Source: Citrobacter sp. Marseille-Q6884
GTDB lineage: Bacteria; Pseudomonadota; Gammaproteobacteria; Enterobacterales; Enterobacteriaceae
Assembly (NCBI RefSeq): GCF_945906775.1
Contig: NZ_CAMDRE010000001.1
Span: 2,542,001 to 2,606,000 of the forward strand
Reading direction: 5' to 3'
DNA length: 64,000 nucleotides
Of this stretch, positions 8,334 through 17,291 are shown in pieces. Within the stretch, counting starts at the first letter, position 1. Each line of letters begins with the position of its first letter. Under the pieces are notes generated by a model that did no database searches, had not been told where the DNA came from, and saw only the letters and a list, made by a program, of their open reading frames with translations. A program made the position numbers and the translations under genes.

Positions 8334-9764
8334 TTAAGGCTGGTAAATACCGACGCCAAGATCGTTTTCTTTACGGGTACGAGCAATAACGGATTCCGGG
8401 CTTTCTGCGATTCGCAGTCCCATTTCGTCTTCGGTACGTACCACTTTACCGCGCAGGGAGTTGGTCCAGACGTCGGTAATTTCAACGTCGACGAACTTGC
8501 CGATCATTTCCGGGGTGCCTTCAAAGTTCACCACACGGTTATTTTCGGTGCGACCAGACAGCTCCATAATGCTTTTACGGGACGTACCTTCAACCAGAAT
8601 ACGCTGAGTCGTGCCAAGCATGCGGCGACTCCAGGCCATCGCCTGCTGGTTGATGCGCTCTTGCAGGATGTACAGACGCTGTTTTTTCTCCTCTTCCGGC
8701 ACATCATCAACCATATCGGCGGCAGGAGTACCAGGACGCGCAGAGAAGATAAAGCTGTAGCTCATATCAAAATTGACGTCCGCAATCAGCTTCATGGTCT
8801 GCTCGAAATCCTGCGTGGTTTCGCCAGGGAAACCGACGATGAAGTCAGAGCTAATCTGGATATCCGGACGCGCCGCGCGCAGTTTACGGATGATGGCTTT
8901 GTATTCCAGCGCCGTATGGGTGCGTCCCATCAGGTTCAGTACGCGATCCGAACCACTCTGTACCGGGAGGTGCAGGAAGCTCACCAGTTCCGGTGTATCA
9001 CGGTAGACTTCAACGATATCATCGGTGAATTCGATTGGGTGGCTGGTGGTGAAACGGATACGGTCAATGCCGTCGATCGCGGCAACCAGACGTAACAGAT
9101 CGGCAAACGAACCGAGTGTGCCGTCGTAGTTTTCGCCACGCCAGGCGTTAACGTTTTGCCCCAACAGGTTCACTTCACGAACCCCTTGCGCAGCAAGTTG
9201 GGCGATTTCGAACAGGATATCATCCGCCGGACGGCTGACTTCTTCACCGCGGGTATAGGGCACCACGCAGTAAGTGCAGTACTTGTTACAGCCTTCCATG
9301 ATAGAAACAAACGCGCTTGGACCTTCGGCACGCGGTTCCGGCAGACGGTCGAATTTTTCGATTTCCGGGAAGCTGATATCAACCACCGGGCTACGGGTAT
9401 TGCTACCGCGTACTTTGTTGATCATCTCCGGCAGACGATGCAGGGTTTGTGGCCCAAAAATAATATCGACATAGTGCGCACGTTGGCGAATGTGATCACC
9501 TTCCTGAGAGGCAACACAACCGCCGACACCGATGATGAGTTCGGGATTTTTCTCTTTCAGCAGCTTCCAGCGGCCTAATTGATGGAAGACCTTTTCCTGA
9601 GCCTTCTCGCGGATTGAGCAGGTATTCAGCAGCAGCACATCCGCTTCTTCCGCCACGTCGGTCAATTCATATCCGTGTGTGGCATCCAGCAGATCGGCCA
9701 TCTTCGATGAATCGTATTCGTTCATCTGACAGCCCCAGGTTTTAATATGGAGTTTTTTGGTCAT
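8334..9764 (-). CDS. miaB: tRNA-2-methylthio-N6-dimethylallyladenosine synthase MiaB
   Basis: A radical SAM methylthiotransferase that completes ms2i6A37 in tRNAs reading UNN codons. Domains in order: an N-terminal MTTase domain (WGCQMNEYDS and two further conserved cysteines), the radical SAM core with CNKYCTYC at about residues 157-164, and a C-terminal TRAM domain. The ATG at 9764 gives 476 residues, close to the E. coli 474; the longer in-frame frame upstream has no homology to the family. Confidence 0.97.
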   Translation of the reverse strand: MTKKLHIKTWGCQMNEYDSSKMADLLDATHGYELTDVAEEADVLLLNTCSIREKAQEKVFHQLGRWKLLKEKNPELIIGVGGCVASQEGDHIRQRAHYVDIIFGPQTLHRLPEMINKVRGSNTRSPVVDISFPEIEKFDRLPEPRAEGPSAFVSIMEGCNKYCTYCVVPYTRGEEVSRPADDILFEIAQLAAQGVREVNLLGQNVNAWRGENYDGTLGSFADLLRLVAAIDGIDRIRFTTSHPIEFTDDIVEVYRDTPELVSFLHLPVQSGSDRVLNLMGRTHTALEYKAIIRKLRAARPDIQISSDFIVGFPGETTQDFEQTMKLIADVNFDMSYSFIFSARPGTPAADMVDDVPEEEKKQRLYILQERINQQAMAWSRRMLGTTQRILVEGTSRKSIMELSGRTENNRVVNFEGTPEMIGKFVDVEITDVWTNSLRGKVVRTEDEMGLRIAESPESVIARTRKENDLGVGIYQP

Positions 9765-9909
9765 CGACTTGCTCTTGCGAAATTGTGGCTGAAATGCAGG
9801 GCGCATAGTGTACTGCTTTGGCGCGGTTGTGACCAGTATGACGGATGTCAGCCTCAAGGGGTAAAAAATCCTGTAAACTTACACAATACATGTAACAGGA
9901 TGATTGACC

Positions 9910-11085
9910 ATGACAAATCAACCAACGGAAATTGCCATTGTCGGCGGGGGGATGGTCGGCGGCGCGCTGGCGCTTGGATTAGCGCAGCATGGCTTTGCGG
10001 TGACGGTAATTGAACACGCCGTTCCTGCGCCGTTTGTGGCTGATGGCCAGCCCGATGTGCGTATTTCGGCCATTAGCTCCGCATCGGTGTCGTTGCTGAA
10101 GGGGCTGGGTGTCTGGGATGCGGTACAGGGCATGCGTAGTCATCCGTACCGTCGGCTGGAGACCTGGGAGTGGGAAAATGCCCATGTGGTGTTTGATGCA
10201 GCCGAGCTCAAGCTGCCATTGCTGGGCTATATGGTGGAAAACAACGTCCTGCAACAGGCACTTTGGCAGGCACTGGAAACGCACCCTAAAGTGACGTTAC
10301 GTGTACCGGCGTCGCTGATTGCTTTGCACCGACACCATGACCGCCATGAACTTGAGCTGGCGGGCGGTGAGCGGATCACCGCAAAACTGGTCATCGGCGC
10401 CGATGGTGCGAATTCCCAGGTGCGTCAGATGGCCGGAATTGGCATCCACGCCTGGCAGTATGCGCAATCCTGTATGTTGATAACGGTACAATGCGAGAAC
10501 TCACCGGGCGACAGTACGTGGCAGCAGTTTACCCCTGATGGCCCGCGCGCATTCTTACCGCTGTTTGATCACTGGGCGTCGCTGGTGTGGTACGACACTC
10601 CGGCACGGATCCGCCAGCTACAAAGTCTTGGTATGCCGCAGTTACAAGCAGAGATCGCCAAACACTTCCCGAAACGGCTTGGCCAGGTGACGCCGGTGGT
10701 AGCGGGTGCGTTCCCTCTTACTCGTCGCCATGCTTTACAGTATGTGCAGCCGGGACTGGCACTGGTGGGCGACGCCGCGCATACCATTCATCCGCTGGCG
10801 GGGCAGGGCGTTAACCTGGGCTATCGCGATGTCGATGCGCTGATTGACGTGCTGGTCAACGCCCGCAGCTACGGTGAAGCCTGGAGCAGCCAACAGGTAC
10901 TGAAGCGTTATCAGAACCGCCGTATGACCGATAACTTTATTATGCAGAGTGGAATGGATCTGTTTTATGCGGGATTCAGTAACAACCTGCAGCCGTTACG
11001 TATTATGCGTAACCTTGGGTTGATGGCGGCAGAGCGAGCCGGGGTTTTGAAACGTCAGGCGTTGAAATATGCGTTAGGATTGTAA
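9910..11085 (+). CDS. ubiF: 3-demethoxyubiquinol 3-hydroxylase UbiF
   Basis: A 391-residue FAD monooxygenase of ubiquinone biosynthesis that adds the C6 hydroxyl to demethoxyubiquinol. The Rossmann motif IVGGGMVGGALALGL opens the protein, followed by the GADGANSQVR (DG) motif and GDAAHTIHPLAGQGVNLG, the second FAD motif. The ATG at 9910 is preferred to a TTG two codons earlier because of the AGGA site at 9897-9900 and the match to E. coli. It is divergent from miaB and ends facing the tRNA operon. Confidence 0.97.
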   Translation: MTNQPTEIAIVGGGMVGGALALGLAQHGFAVTVIEHAVPAPFVADGQPDVRISAISSASVSLLKGLGVWDAVQGMRSHPYRRLETWEWENAHVVFDAAELKLPLLGYMVENNVLQQALWQALETHPKVTLRVPASLIALHRHHDRHELELAGGERITAKLVIGADGANSQVRQMAGIGIHAWQYAQSCMLITVQCENSPGDSTWQQFTPDGPRAFLPLFDHWASLVWYDTPARIRQLQSLGMPQLQAEIAKHFPKRLGQVTPVVAGAFPLTRRHALQYVQPGLALVGDAAHTIHPLAGQGVNLGYRDVDALIDVLVNARSYGEAWSSQQVLKRYQNRRMTDNFIMQSGMDLFYAGFSNNLQPLRIMRNLGLMAAERAGVLKRQALKYALGL

Positions 11086-11093
11086 TGTTTGTG

Positions 11094-11121
11094 CGGGTCT
11101 ACGGTGAGTTGCGTAGGCCCG
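11094..11121 (+). terminator. Hairpin after ubiF
   Basis: CGGGTCTAC pairs with GTAGGCCCG (one G-U pair) about 8 bases after the ubiF stop. The T-run is weak; it resembles the REP-like stems seen elsewhere in the window. Confidence 0.5.
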
Positions 11122-11159
11122 ATAAACGTCATGTCATCAGGGAGTAAACGCAGAAAAGC

Positions 11160-11184
11160 AAAAAGCTCGCCGAAGCGAGCTTTT
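11160..11184 (-). terminator. Bidirectional terminator of the tRNA operon
   Basis: A GCTCGC / GCGAGC stem with a CGAA tetraloop is flanked by A4-5 and T4 tracts. On the minus strand it lies a few bases past the last tRNA and should stop the tRNA operon; on the plus strand it could stop ubiF transcripts. Confidence 0.85.
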
Positions 11185-11190
11185 CTTATA

Positions 11191-11265
11191 TGGCTGGGGT
11201 ACGAGGATTCGAACCTCGGAATGCTGGTATCAGAAACCAGAGCCTTACCGCTTGGCGATACCCCA
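11191..11265 (-). tRNA. glnX: tRNA-Gln (CUG)
   Basis: A 75-nt cloverleaf with encoded CCA, T-loop GGTTCGAATCC and anticodon CTG in the loop TTCTGAT. The anticodon stem is CTGGT/ACCAG, with paired differences from the E. coli CCGGA/UCCGG stem. Identical in sequence to the next copy. Last gene of the operon. Confidence 0.97.
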
Positions 11266-11301
11266 ACGGGTGCACCCACAATGTGGACGTCTTTTTGAAA
11301 T

Positions 11302-11376
11302 TGGCTGGGGTACGAGGATTCGAACCTCGGAATGCTGGTATCAGAAACCAGAGCCTTACCGCTTGGCGATACCCCA
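11302..11376 (-). tRNA. glnV: tRNA-Gln (CUG)
   Basis: A 75-nt tRNA identical to the copy at 11191-11265, anticodon CTG, CCA encoded. The pair reads CAG codons, which are frequent in the surrounding genes. Confidence 0.97.
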
Positions 11377-11420
11377 ACAATTTTTTGGATTTACCGAATT
11401 AAATCGATATGTCCTTAATA

Positions 11421-11497
11421 TGGTGGCTACGACGGGATTCGAACCTGTGACCCCATCATTATGAGTGATGTGCTCTAACCAGCTGAGCTACGTAGCC
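11421..11497 (-). tRNA. metU: tRNA-Met (CAU, elongator)
   Basis: A 77-nt tRNA beginning GGCTACGTAGCTCAGTTGG with anticodon CAT and encoded CCA. The sequence matches enterobacterial elongator tRNA-Met (a G-C first pair, not the initiator type). Identical to the first gene of the operon. Confidence 0.97.
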
Positions 11498-11518
11498 AGA
11501 TACTATCATATTCTTCGA

Positions 11519-11593
11519 TGGCTGGGGTACCTGGATTCGAACCAGGGAATGCCGGTATCAAAAACCGGTGCCTTACCGCTTGGCGATACCCCA
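11519..11593 (-). tRNA. glnW: tRNA-Gln (UUG)
   Basis: A 75-nt tRNA with anticodon TTG in loop TTTTGAT and an anticodon stem CCGGT/ACCGG; CCA is encoded. It differs from the CUG isoacceptors in the anticodon arm and the T-stem. Confidence 0.97.
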
Positions 11594-11630
11594 ATGACCG
11601 TGGCGGTTAACCGCTATATCGAAGAAAATA

Positions 11631-11705
11631 TGGCTGGGGTACCTGGATTCGAACCAGGGAATGCCGGTATCAAAAACCGGTGCCTTACCGCTTGGCGATA
11701 CCCCA
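11631..11705 (-). tRNA. glnU: tRNA-Gln (UUG)
   Basis: A 75-nt tRNA identical to the copy at 11519-11593, anticodon TTG, CCA encoded. Confidence 0.97.
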
Positions 11706-11728
11706 TCCGTGCAACGCTTGTCGGTGAA

Positions 11729-11813
11729 TGGTGCGGGAGGCGAGACTTGAACTCGCACACCTTGCGGCGCCAGAACCTAAATCTGGTGCGTCTACCAATT
11801 TCGCCACTCCCGC
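11729..11813 (-). tRNA. leuW: tRNA-Leu (UAG)
   Basis: An 85-nt class II tRNA with a long variable arm and anticodon TAG (CCAGATTTAGGTTCTGG arm), starting GCGGGAGTGGCG and ending with encoded CCA. Reads CUN codons. Confidence 0.97.
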
Positions 11814-11822
11814 AAAAAAAGA

Positions 11823-11899
11823 TGGTGGCTACGACGGGATTCGAACCTGTGACCCCATCATTATGAGTGATGTGCTCTAACCAGCTGAGCTACGTAGCC
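11823..11899 (-). tRNA. metT: tRNA-Met (CAU, elongator)
   Basis: A 77-nt elongator tRNA-Met, identical to the copy at 11421-11497. It is the promoter-proximal gene of the seven-tRNA operon, in the same order as E. coli metT-leuW-glnUW-metU-glnVX. Confidence 0.97.
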
Positions 11900-11939
11900 A
11901 TCTTTTTTTTCGCGTTACCTTATCGGCGTTGCGGGGCGC

Positions 11940-11968
11940 ATTATGCGTATTGAGCCTTGAAGCGTCAA
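11940..11968 (-). promoter_or_regulatory. Sigma-70 promoter of the tRNA operon
   Basis: On the minus strand, TTGACG (11963-11968) and CATAAT (11940-11945) are spaced by exactly 17 bases and followed by a GC-rich stretch (GCGCCCCGC), the discriminator typical of stringently controlled stable-RNA promoters. It lies about 40 bases upstream of the first tRNA. Confidence 0.82.
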
Positions 11969-12085
11969 CCCCTTTTTCATTGAAAATAGCTGGAATGTGA
12001 CTGTTTGGTTAGGTTGCGAACAGCATGACGCAATATTCGGCAATTATTAGTTATTAATTGTTTTTTTGCTTGTTAAATCGACATA

Positions 12086-12113
12086 AAAAAGAGCCCCGAA
12101 AGGCTCTTTTTTT
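12086..12113 (-). terminator. Terminator of asnB
   Basis: AAAAAGAGCC pairs with GGCTCTTTTT around a short loop. A and T tracts on both sides make it bidirectional, but the gene it serves is asnB, ending at 12124. Confidence 0.88.
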
Positions 12114-12123
12114 GATGAACAAT

Positions 12124-13788
12124 TTACTTATAGGCTGACTGGTGCACGCCTACCGCACGACCTGACGGATCGTTCATGGTTTTGAACGCTTCGTCCCATT
12201 CTATCGCTTTTGCGGAAGAACAGGCGACTGATGGGCCGCCAGGGACGCATTCGGCCGCGCTTGCTACCGGGAACAGTTCTTCGAAAATTTCACGGTACAA
12301 ATACGCTTCTTTAGAGGATGGCGTGTTGTACGGGAAGCGGAAGCTGGCCGTTTCCAGTTGTTGATCGGAAACTTGTTCAGCGGCCACTTCTTTCAGGGTA
12401 TCGATCCAGCTGTAGCCGACACCGTCAGAGAACTGTTCTTTCTGACGCCATGCGACGCTGGCGGGCAGATAGGATTCAAAACATTCGCGCAGGACATGTT
12501 TTTCCATTTTGCCGTTGCCACACATTTTGTCCTGCGGGTTGATACGCATTGCCACATCAAGGAATTTCTTATCCAGGAAAGGAACGCGGGCTTCCACGCC
12601 CCAGGCGGACATCGCTTTGTTCGCACGGGCACAGTCAAACATATGCAGCGCTTGCAGCTTACGCACGGTTTCCTCATGCAACTCTTTCGCGTCTGGCGCT
12701 TTATGGAAGTAGAGATAGCCACCAAAGACTTCGTCTGAACCTTCGCCAGAGAGCACCATTTTAATGCCCATCGCTTTGATCTTACGGGACATTAAATACA
12801 TCGGGGTAGAGGCGCGAATGGTTGTGACATCGTAGGTCTCAATGTGATAAATCACATCGCGGATAGCATCCAGACCTTCCTGCACGGTGAAGTGAATCTC
12901 GTGGTGCACGGTACCAAGGTGGTTTGCGACCTCTTGCGCGGCTTTCAGATCCGGGGCGCCTTCCAGACCCACAGCGAAGGAGTGCAACTGAGGCCACCAG
13001 GCTTCGCTGCGCTCCTGATCTTCAACGCGTCGCGCCGCATACTTTTTGGTGATGGCGGAAATGACAGAAGAGTCCAGACCGCCGGACAGCAGCACGCCGT
13101 AAGGCACATCTGACATCAGGTGGCTTTTCACGGAGTCTTCCAGCGCCTGACGCAGTTCGTTTTTATCCGTCACATTGTCTTTTACCGCATCGTATTCAAA
13201 CCAGTCGCGCTGATAGTACTGACGAATTTCGCCGTCTTTGCTCCACAGGTAGCTACCGGCCGGGAATTCTTTAATGGTGCGGCAAACCGGGACCAGGGCT
13301 TTCATTTCAGAGGCAACGTAGAGGTTACCGTGTTCGTCATAGCCCATATAAAGTGGGATGATCCCGATATGATCGCGACCAATCAGATAAGCGTCCTGTT
13401 CGCTGTCGTACAAAGCAAAGGCGAACATACCCTGCAGATCGTCAAGGAATTCCGGTCCTTTTTCCTGGTACAGCGCGAGGATAACTTCGCAATCAGACCC
13501 GGTCTGGAACTGGTAGCGGTCACCGTATTCGGCGCGTAACGCCTGATGGTTATAAATCTCACCGTTAACGGCCAGAATATGTGTCTTCTTCACGTTGTAC
13601 AGCGGTTGGGCACCGGCGTTGACGTCAACAATCGACAGACGCTCATGCGCCAGAATCGCGTTATCACAGGCGTAAATACCTGACCAGTCCGGGCCGCGAT
13701 GGCGCATCAGGCGGGACAATTCCAGGGCTTTTTTACGCAGTTCAACTGCGTCTGTTTTAATATCGAATACGCCAAAAATAGAACACAT
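12124..13788 (-). CDS. asnB: Asparagine synthetase B (glutamine-hydrolysing) AsnB
   Basis: A 554-residue enzyme that makes asparagine from aspartate, ATP and glutamine. Cys2 (after removal of Met1: CSIFGVFD) is the nucleophile of the N-terminal glutaminase domain, with HRGPDWSG and NGEIYNH as conserved substrate-binding stretches. The C-terminal synthetase domain has the pyrophosphate-binding loop SGGLDSSVISAI. Length equals E. coli AsnB. It is a single-gene unit; the 254 bp upstream, before nagD, carries its promoter, which I did not pin down. Confidence 0.98.
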   Translation of the reverse strand: MCSIFGVFDIKTDAVELRKKALELSRLMRHRGPDWSGIYACDNAILAHERLSIVDVNAGAQPLYNVKKTHILAVNGEIYNHQALRAEYGDRYQFQTGSDCEVILALYQEKGPEFLDDLQGMFAFALYDSEQDAYLIGRDHIGIIPLYMGYDEHGNLYVASEMKALVPVCRTIKEFPAGSYLWSKDGEIRQYYQRDWFEYDAVKDNVTDKNELRQALEDSVKSHLMSDVPYGVLLSGGLDSSVISAITKKYAARRVEDQERSEAWWPQLHSFAVGLEGAPDLKAAQEVANHLGTVHHEIHFTVQEGLDAIRDVIYHIETYDVTTIRASTPMYLMSRKIKAMGIKMVLSGEGSDEVFGGYLYFHKAPDAKELHEETVRKLQALHMFDCARANKAMSAWGVEARVPFLDKKFLDVAMRINPQDKMCGNGKMEKHVLRECFESYLPASVAWRQKEQFSDGVGYSWIDTLKEVAAEQVSDQQLETASFRFPYNTPSSKEAYLYREIFEELFPVASAAECVPGGPSVACSSAKAIEWDEAFKTMNDPSGRAVGVHQSAYK

Positions 13789-13997
13789 AACCTTCTCCGT
13801 TAACCTGTTGCGTGATGCTTTTTATGTTTGCTTGATAAAGAAAATGCCGCAAAGCCGCAGGGGGCGCAAGGATTTTGGTGTGCTGAAAGTGAAAAACTCA
13901 ATGATGATTGTTGAATGATGAAAAAAGATTACGTAGTAAGCGTATTTATTGACGAATTTTCAGTAAAGCGGTGATTTTATTGAATGGAGTGATTTTG

Positions 13998-14035
13998 TGT
14001 GCCGGATAACGCGTCATACGCTGCTCTCCGGCACA
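13998..14035. repeat. REP-like hairpin downstream of nagD
   Basis: TGTGCCGGA and TCCGGCACA arms enclose a 20-base loop, just past the nagD stop. It resembles a degenerate REP unit and marks the end of the nag operon. Confidence 0.65.
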
Positions 14036-14042
14036 GAATGGC

Positions 14043-14795
14043 TTAGATAACATCTATCTCGGCAACAGAAGGGTAGATCCAGCTAGGGCGGAACGGCATG
14101 CTGTCGATATCGTCAAGCGTAGATACGCCAGACAGTACCAGGATAGTTTCCAGACCAGCCTGGAAACCTGCCAGGATATCAGTACGCAGGTTGTCACCGA
14201 CAATTACAGTCTCTTCAGAATGCGCCTGCATTTTGTTGAGCGCCGCACGGATAATCCATGGGCTCGGCTTACCGACATAAAACGGCTTACGGCCCGAGAT
14301 CTTTTCAATACCAGCGCACAGCGCGCCACAGGCAGGATAAAAACCGCGGCCGTGTGTATCCGGGTTAGTCGCGATAAAACGTGCGCCATTGGCCACGAAG
14401 TACGCCGCTTTATGCATCATGTCCCAGTTGTAGGAGCGCGTTTCACCGACAATCACAAAATCGGGGTTAACGTCGGTGATAGTAAAGCCTGCTTTATACA
14501 GTTCGTGGATCAGCGCGCCTTCACCGACGACATAGGCTTTTTTCCCTTCCTGGCGTCGCAGAAAATCAGCGGTGGCCATGGCGGAAGTATAAAAGACGCT
14601 ATCGGGGACATTCACCCCGGCAGTCGCAAAGCGGTTCGCCAGATCCTGCCCGGTCTGCGAAGGATAGTTAGTCAGCAGGACTAACGGCAGGCCTTTTTCC
14701 AGGATACTGGTCAGGAATTCTGCCGCACCCGGTACGGCAACATTGTCGTGCATGAGCACGCCGTCGATATCACAAATTACATTCTTGATGGTCAT
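14043..14795 (-). CDS. nagD: Ribonucleotide monophosphatase NagD
   Basis: A 250-residue HAD-superfamily phosphatase with a C2 cap, active on UMP, GMP and other nucleotides in vitro. Motif I is ICDIDGVLMHD, motif II LLTNYPSQT, and motif IV lies in VIVGDNLRTDI. It is the last gene of nagBACD; why a nucleotidase sits in the GlcNAc operon is still unclear, though a role in clearing phosphorylated by-products has been proposed. Confidence 0.96.
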   Translation of the reverse strand: MTIKNVICDIDGVLMHDNVAVPGAAEFLTSILEKGLPLVLLTNYPSQTGQDLANRFATAGVNVPDSVFYTSAMATADFLRRQEGKKAYVVGEGALIHELYKAGFTITDVNPDFVIVGETRSYNWDMMHKAAYFVANGARFIATNPDTHGRGFYPACGALCAGIEKISGRKPFYVGKPSPWIIRAALNKMQAHSEETVIVGDNLRTDILAGFQAGLETILVLSGVSTLDDIDSMPFRPSWIYPSVAEIDVI

Positions 14796-14852
14796 GAACT
14801 ACCCAGGGAATTAGTCAGAAGTCTGATAGTAATCCGATACTATATGAGAGCA

Positions 14853-16073
14853 TTAATTTTCCAGCAAACGTTGCAGCAACGTACCGTTGAGCATTGCGCG
14901 CTTCACCAGGGCAAATGCGCCAATGGCGGAGCGGTGGTCCAGCGTGGAACGAACCACAGGCAAATTATGGCGAAACGCCTTCAGTGCCTGGGTATTAATG
15001 CAGCTTTCTATTGCCGGTAGCAGCACTTTATCGGCTTCCGTAATCTCACCGGCAATGACAACTTTTTGTGGGTTAAACAAGTTGATGGCGATGGCGATGG
15101 TTTTACCCAGATGGCGCCCCACATGCTCAATAACTTCCGCTGCCAGGCTGTCACCTTTATTGGCCGCCTTACAGATCGCTTTGATGCTGCAATCATCCAG
15201 CGTCAGTCGGCTTGGATAGCCTTGCTTGAGTAAGTTCTGTACGCGATGCTCGATGGACGCATTCGCCGCAATGGTCTCCAGGCAGCCAAAATTACCGCAG
15301 TGGCATCGTTCACCCAGCGGCTCAACCTGAATATGGCCAATTTCACCCACGTTGCCGTTACGACCAATGAAAATACGGCCATTTGAGATAATCCCGGCTC
15401 CGGTCCCGCGATGGACGCGCACCAGAATGGAGTCTTCACAATCCTGGCTTGCACCGAAATAGTGCTCTGCAAGGGCCAGACTGCGGATATCGTGACCTAC
15501 AAAACAGGTCACCTGAAAACGTTTTTCCAGTGCGTCCACCAGCCCCCAGTTTTCAACCTGAATATGGGGCATATAGCGAATGACACCGCTTTCAGGGTCA
15601 ACGAGGCCTGGCAAAATGACGGAAATGGCAATCAGCTCACGAATTTTCCGCTGGCAGCTTTCAATAAATGTGGCAATCGTATTGAGCAGCGCATATTCCA
15701 GCGTTTCCTGCGTACGTTCCGGGAGCGGATAATGCTCTTCAGCGACGACTTTACTGCTCATATCATAGAGTGTGAGCGTGGTGTCGTGGCGACCAAGGCG
15801 AACGCCGATTGCGTGGAAATTGCGGGTTTCGGTGACGATAGAGATAGCGCGGCGGCCCCCGGTGGAGGCCTGCTGATCCACTTCTTTGATCAGCCCGCGT
15901 TCAATAAGCTGGCGCGTAATTTTGGTTACGCTGGCGGGAGCAAGTTGGCTCTGCTCGGCAATCTGAATTCGCGAGATTGGCCCATGCTGGTCAATCAGGC
16001 GATAAACTGCCGCGCTGTTAAGCTGTTTTACGAGATCAACATTACCTATTTGAGCTTGTCCGCCTGGTGTCAT
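14853..16073 (-). CDS. nagC: GlcNAc-6-P-responsive repressor NagC
   Basis: A 406-residue ROK-family transcription factor. Residues 15-75 form a winged helix-turn-helix (ISRIQIAEQSQLAPASVTKI), and the rest is a sugar-kinase-like fold carrying the zinc motif CHCGNFGCLE and the GTGAGI stretch. It represses the nag genes and chiPQ until GlcNAc-6-P binds. It begins 8 bp after nagA on the same strand. The likely operators are in the nagB-nagE gap and upstream of chiP. Confidence 0.97.
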   Translation of the reverse strand: MTPGGQAQIGNVDLVKQLNSAAVYRLIDQHGPISRIQIAEQSQLAPASVTKITRQLIERGLIKEVDQQASTGGRRAISIVTETRNFHAIGVRLGRHDTTLTLYDMSSKVVAEEHYPLPERTQETLEYALLNTIATFIESCQRKIRELIAISVILPGLVDPESGVIRYMPHIQVENWGLVDALEKRFQVTCFVGHDIRSLALAEHYFGASQDCEDSILVRVHRGTGAGIISNGRIFIGRNGNVGEIGHIQVEPLGERCHCGNFGCLETIAANASIEHRVQNLLKQGYPSRLTLDDCSIKAICKAANKGDSLAAEVIEHVGRHLGKTIAIAINLFNPQKVVIAGEITEADKVLLPAIESCINTQALKAFRHNLPVVRSTLDHRSAIGAFALVKRAMLNGTLLQRLLEN

Positions 16074-16081
16074 TCTTTCTC

Positions 16082-17230
16082 TTACTCAGTAACGACCTCG
16101 TTGCCATTAACGATGGTCTTGATAATTTTAAAGTCGTGCGTGAACGCGGTGAGGTTGGCCACTTTGCCAGACGCGATGCTGCCGAACTGTTTGTCGACGC
16201 CGATTGCACGAGCGGGGTAGAGCGTTGCCATACGCAGGACTTCATCCAGTGCGATACCGCAATGTTCAACCAGATTACGGACGCCTTCGATCATGGTTAA
16301 TGACGAACCGCTCAGCGTACCGTTCTCATCTACACACAGCCCATTGCGGTAGTATATTGTTTTACCAGCAAAAATGAACTGTTCAATGTTGGCACCTGCC
16401 GGTGCAGTCGCGTCGGTAACCAGGCACAGTTTGTCGCCTTTCAGGCGTTTTGCGTTACGGATGTTAACGTAATCAACGTGCATGCCATCGGCGATAATGC
16501 CGCAATAAATATCGGCCTCATCAAGGATTGCCCCTGCCAGCCCCGGTTCGCGGCCAGTGATATAAGGCATGGCGTTGAACAGATGCGTCGCAAAGGAGAT
16601 CCCTGCGCGGAATCCAATTTTGGCTTCTTTCGCCGTCGCATTTGAGTGACCGGCTGAAACCACGATACCCGCATTCACCAGTTTGGTGATCACTTCTACC
16701 GGAACCATTTCTGGGGCCAGTGTCACTTTGGTGATAACGTCTGCATTATCGCACAGGAAATCGACCAGCGCAGCGTCAGGCTGACGGACAAATCCCGGAT
16801 TATGGGTACCTTTTTTCACCAGATTAAGCCACGGACCTTCAAGATGCAGTCCTAATGCCTGATTCGGGTGTTTTGCCAGGTATTCGCGCATTACGCGAAC
16901 GCCTTGTTTCATCAGGTCATCGCTGGTGGTGATAAGCGTTGGCAGATAGTTGGTGCAGCCCGATTTCTCATTGGCTTGCTGCATGATTTCCAGCGTTTCA
17001 ACGGTGACGGCTTCTGCCGTATCGTTAAATTGTACGCCGCCGCAGCCGTTTAACTGCACATCAATAAAACCGGGGGAGACAATGGCCCCATTCAGTGAGC
17101 GTTGTTCAATCCCTGACGGCAATTCAGCCAGTGGGCAAACGCTGTCGATCAGGCCATTGGCGACAACAATCGCATGGTCATCAAGAATTTCGTGACCGGT
17201 ATAAATCCGGCCCTGGGTTAAAGCATACAT
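16082..17230 (-). CDS. nagA: N-acetylglucosamine-6-phosphate deacetylase NagA
   Basis: A 382-residue amidohydrolase that converts GlcNAc-6-P to glucosamine-6-P and acetate. Metal and substrate motifs are present: LHLEGPWLN (Glu near 131), SAGHSNAT (His near 195), ATHLFNAMP (His near 216) and LVTDATAPAG (Asp near 273). The ATG at 17230 gives the E. coli length; an in-frame start six codons earlier has no family support. It follows nagB by about 60 bp. Confidence 0.97.
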   Translation of the reverse strand: MYALTQGRIYTGHEILDDHAIVVANGLIDSVCPLAELPSGIEQRSLNGAIVSPGFIDVQLNGCGGVQFNDTAEAVTVETLEIMQQANEKSGCTNYLPTLITTSDDLMKQGVRVMREYLAKHPNQALGLHLEGPWLNLVKKGTHNPGFVRQPDAALVDFLCDNADVITKVTLAPEMVPVEVITKLVNAGIVVSAGHSNATAKEAKIGFRAGISFATHLFNAMPYITGREPGLAGAILDEADIYCGIIADGMHVDYVNIRNAKRLKGDKLCLVTDATAPAGANIEQFIFAGKTIYYRNGLCVDENGTLSGSSLTMIEGVRNLVEHCGIALDEVLRMATLYPARAIGVDKQFGSIASGKVANLTAFTHDFKIIKTIVNGNEVVTE

Positions 17231-17291
17231 TCCGACCCCCGATTTCAAAAAAATGCCGCCCTGCGAGTGATTCGGCAGAGCGGAGACATCA

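Noticed and set aside
11465..11866. Open frames of up to 133 codons across the tRNA cluster
   Set aside because: They translate tRNA sequence repeatedly (GFEPGNAGI-type repeats), a known annotation artefact.
11191..11899. Regular repeats at 11.2-11.9 kb that could look like a CRISPR array
   Set aside because: The repeats are 75-85 nt tRNA genes with cloverleaf folds and CCA ends, and the spacers are unequal.
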